DNA of 64,000 nt from Bermanella sp034112345. GTDB lineage: Bacteria; Pseudomonadota; Gammaproteobacteria; Pseudomonadales; Oceanobacteraceae. The translations under genes were made by a program, and so were the position numbers. The stretch lies in assembly GCA_034112345.1 (NCBI GenBank), contig JAWUVN010000009.1, forward strand, positions 5,954 through 69,953, read 5' to 3'. This document shows, one piece after another, positions 62,151 through 64,000 of the stretch; positions within the stretch are counted from its first letter, which is position 1; each line of letters begins with the position of its first letter. The notes below the pieces were generated by a model. That model did no database searches, was not told the origin of the DNA, and worked only from the letters and a program-made list of their open reading frames with translations.

Positions 62151-63497
62151 ATGTTAATTACATTGCAGCAACTTCAGTCAGGGGTTATCACGCCTGAGTC
62201 ATTGGGCCCAGAAAAACGCCTACAACTAGCTGAAGGCTTAACAGAATTTCCCCGTGAATTATTTGCGCTGGCGGATCACCTTCAAGTACTTGATATGTCG
62301 GATAACAAGCTATCGGAATTACCAAGTGATTTTGGTCGATTTAAACGCCTTAAACTATTATTTTTATCCAACAATGAATTTGATCACTTGCCAAATGTGA
62401 TATCAGATTGCAGTGAGCTAGAAATGATTGGCTTTAAATCCAATCAAATAAACGTCATTTCAGAAACAGCGTTACCAGCAAAAACTCGCTGGTTAATTCT
62501 AACGGACAATCAAATATCTAAACTGCCAGAGTCCATTGGTAACTTAACTAGATTGAGAAAACTGGCTCTAGCTGGCAATCAACTGACAGCTTTGCCCGTG
62601 ACTATGTCGCAATGCAAAAGTCTAGAGTTAATTCGTTTGTCTGCTAACCAATTTAAAGTGATGCCAGATTGGTTGTTTCAATTACCAAAGTTAGCTTGGT
62701 TAGCATTTTCAGGGAACCCGTGCACTGTCAGCAATCAAGTACAGGTGGCAGACTTACCGCAAGCTGAATTAAAAGACATTAAACTATTGCAGCAAATAGG
62801 AATGGGAGCATCAGGGGTAATACATAAAGCGCAATGGTTGAACAAAAATAATGAAAGCACTGGAAATCCCACAGATGATATTGCTGTTAAGTTGTTTAAA
62901 GGCCGTGTTACCAGTGATGGTTACCCGCAAGACGAACTTGATTGTTGCTTAACGGCGGGTGAGCATAAAAACTTAATTAAAACGATTGGCTTTATACCTA
63001 ACCCAAAGCAATTAGGTTTACTAATGGCATTAATCCCAAGTACATATCGTAATCTGGGCTTGCCGCCATCTATAATTACCTGTACTCGCGATACGTTTGA
63101 ACAGGGCACTCAGTTTGATATTGATGTGATTATAACCGTCATAAAACAAATGGTGTCGACTGTGCAGCATTTACACAATCAAGGTGTGAGTCACGGCGAT
63201 ATATACGCGCACAATATAATGGTTGATGAGCAATCAAATGCGTTGTTTGGTGACTTTGGTGCGGCCACGCAGCTTACTCAACTGCCCATGAACCTGCAGT
63301 TGGCAATGGAAAAAATTGAAGTGCGAGCCTTGGGTAATTTACTCGAAGACTTGCTACTTAATTGCAACACAGGTCGACAAGCTGATACCAAATTAAAAAT
63401 TAATCAGCTGACGGGGTTGGTAAAATTGTGCCACCTTAGCGATGTTGATACGCGCATAGGTTTGAGTCGTTTAAATATTCATTTACAGGTGTGCTGA
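62151..63497 (+). CDS. Leucine-rich repeat protein with a C-terminal protein kinase domain
   Basis: 448 residues. About residues 20-200 hold leucine-rich repeats (LQVLDMSDNKLSELPSDFG; LKLLFLSNNEFDHLP; LRKLALAGNQLTALP). Residues from about 212 form a protein-kinase-like domain: glycine loop GMGASGV near 217-223, lysine in AVKLF near 246, catalytic loop SHGDIYAHNIMVD near 346 (HGD replaces HRD) and DFG near 367. The protein has no signal peptide or transmembrane segment, so it is cytosolic. All key kinase residues seem present. Similar LRR kinases occur in scattered gammaproteobacteria; the substrate is unknown. Confidence 0.88.
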   Translation: MLITLQQLQSGVITPESLGPEKRLQLAEGLTEFPRELFALADHLQVLDMSDNKLSELPSDFGRFKRLKLLFLSNNEFDHLPNVISDCSELEMIGFKSNQINVISETALPAKTRWLILTDNQISKLPESIGNLTRLRKLALAGNQLTALPVTMSQCKSLELIRLSANQFKVMPDWLFQLPKLAWLAFSGNPCTVSNQVQVADLPQAELKDIKLLQQIGMGASGVIHKAQWLNKNNESTGNPTDDIAVKLFKGRVTSDGYPQDELDCCLTAGEHKNLIKTIGFIPNPKQLGLLMALIPSTYRNLGLPPSIITCTRDTFEQGTQFDIDVIITVIKQMVSTVQHLHNQGVSHGDIYAHNIMVDEQSNALFGDFGAATQLTQLPMNLQLAMEKIEVRALGNLLEDLLLNCNTGRQADTKLKINQLTGLVKLCHLSDVDTRIGLSRLNIHLQVC

Positions 63498-63860
63498 TCA
63501 AATACTGATCAGGTTATCTGTCGTATTTAATCGTAGTTACATACTGTAACAAAGAATGAGTGTATATTTTTTGATAATTCTTTAGAATTTATAAGTAAAT
63601 ATATGCCATATTTTGTATCTGGCTGAATAATAAAAATAATAAATTATCTTTTTTGTAAATATTTTGGCGTTTTTTGTCGTGTTTCATGTGGCCAGCTTCT
63701 CAAGCTCGGCTTGAAGTTTTTGAAATGCAGTGTCCATCGACAAAAAAATCACGTATAAAGATAGGTATAGAAAGGTAATACGTTTACCTGATTAAAAACG
63801 CAACACACGGCAATAGTCGTAAAACTAACAATAATAACAACAACTAAGAGAACTGGGCGA
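63498..63860. other. AT-rich spacer before the DUF1302 gene
   Basis: About 360 bases, strongly AT-rich between 63560 and 63670. No gene is supported on either strand. A 70-codon minus-strand frame overlapping the DUF1302 start looks like a chance frame. The promoter of the DUF1302 gene should be here but was not placed. Confidence 0.4.
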
Positions 63861-64000
63861 ATGACTTCAAAGAAAGTAATGCAAACCCTTGGTCGAAAAA
63901 AATATTTAGCGGCGGCCATCCCTTTAATTATCGCAGCGCAAGCAAACGCAGTTGAATTCAACTTTGGCGATGTAGAAATGAGTTTAGATACTCAGCTAAC
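63861..64000 (+). CDS. DUF1302-type outer membrane protein, N-terminal part
   Basis: The ATG at 63861 opens a frame that continues past the window edge; 46 codons are visible. A signal peptide (MTSKKVMQTLGRKKYLAAAI..., cleavage near ANA) is followed by VEFNFGDVEMSLDTQL, the typical start of DUF1302 proteins. Members of this family are beta-barrel-like proteins common in hydrocarbon- and lipid-degrading Proteobacteria, often beside DUF1329 genes. The remainder is outside the window. Confidence 0.75.
   Translation, partial: MTSKKVMQTLGRKKYLAAAIPLIIAAQANAVEFNFGDVEMSLDTQL

Overview
The window looks like chromosomal core sequence from a marine gammaproteobacterium, most likely of the Oceanospirillales type (Bermanella/Oleispira/Thalassolituus-like). 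That placement is an inference. It rests on moderate-to-low GC, gammaproteobacterial gene orders (kdsD-lptCAB-rpoN-hpf-ptsN-rapZ-npr; rlmN-pilF-ispG-hisS-yfgM-bamB-der; suhB/trmJ-cysE-iscR), and a DUF1302 gene entering at the right edge. No tRNA, rRNA, insertion sequence, prophage or CRISPR array was seen.

Layout. 1-7.9 kb (minus strand): sodium/calcium exchanger, kdsD, the LPS transport genes lptC, lptA and lptB, then rpoN, hpf, ptsN, rapZ, npr and the start of a further gene. kdsC, which often sits between kdsD and lptC, is not here. 8-12.9 kb (plus): ibaG, murA, hisG, hisD, hisC, with a terminator-like hairpin just before hisC. 12.9-15.3 kb: a DegS/AlgW-type protease, a Nif3-family protein and a small CbiX-like chelatase. 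15.5-21.5 kb (plus): a three-gene SMC complex of the JetABC/MksFEB (Wadjet-related) type with no JetD/MksG nuclease beside it. A 44-codon gene with its own terminator lies opposite its end. 22.1-25.4 kb (minus): an operon of a diheme cytochrome c4-like lipoprotein, a MauG/CcpA-type diheme peroxidase and a parallel beta-helix protein fused to a cytochrome c domain. 25.6-28.2 kb: a SuhB homologue that has lost most catalytic metal ligands, trmJ and cysE.

28.4-36 kb (plus): an Fe-S cluster assembly operon that mixes systems. It runs iscR, an IscS-type desulfurase, sufB, sufC, sufD, sufS, an A-type carrier and sufT, behind a sigma70 promoter overlapped by a probable IscR type 1 site. iscU, hscBA and fdx are absent; sufE lies separately at 39.7 kb. 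36.3-40.7 kb: fadD, a DUF2804 gene, sufE and ndk. 40.8-48.7 kb (plus): rlmN, pilF, ispG, hisS, yfgM, bamB and der, without rodZ. 48.8-54.8 kb: truncated haemoglobin, a Rieske protein, a gene-poor stretch with nested inverted repeats, a cytosolic chemoreceptor with a degenerate zinc-binding (CZB) domain, a thioesterase, smrA, an M23 peptidase and xseA. 55-58.5 kb: DUF3015, DUF4105 and an alpha/beta hydrolase lipoprotein. 58.5-62.1 kb: guaB and guaA, separated by a structured 428-base gap. 62.2-63.5 kb: a leucine-rich-repeat protein kinase. 63.9 kb to the end: the start of a DUF1302 outer-membrane-type protein.

Most of the window is housekeeping: envelope biogenesis, histidine and GMP synthesis, Fe-S assembly and translation. 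The unusual material is the JetD-less SMC operon with its opposing small gene, the cytochrome/beta-helix operon, the two homologues with eroded metal sites (SuhB and the CZB chemoreceptor), and structured intergenic DNA at 49.9-50.0 kb and 60.08-60.22 kb.
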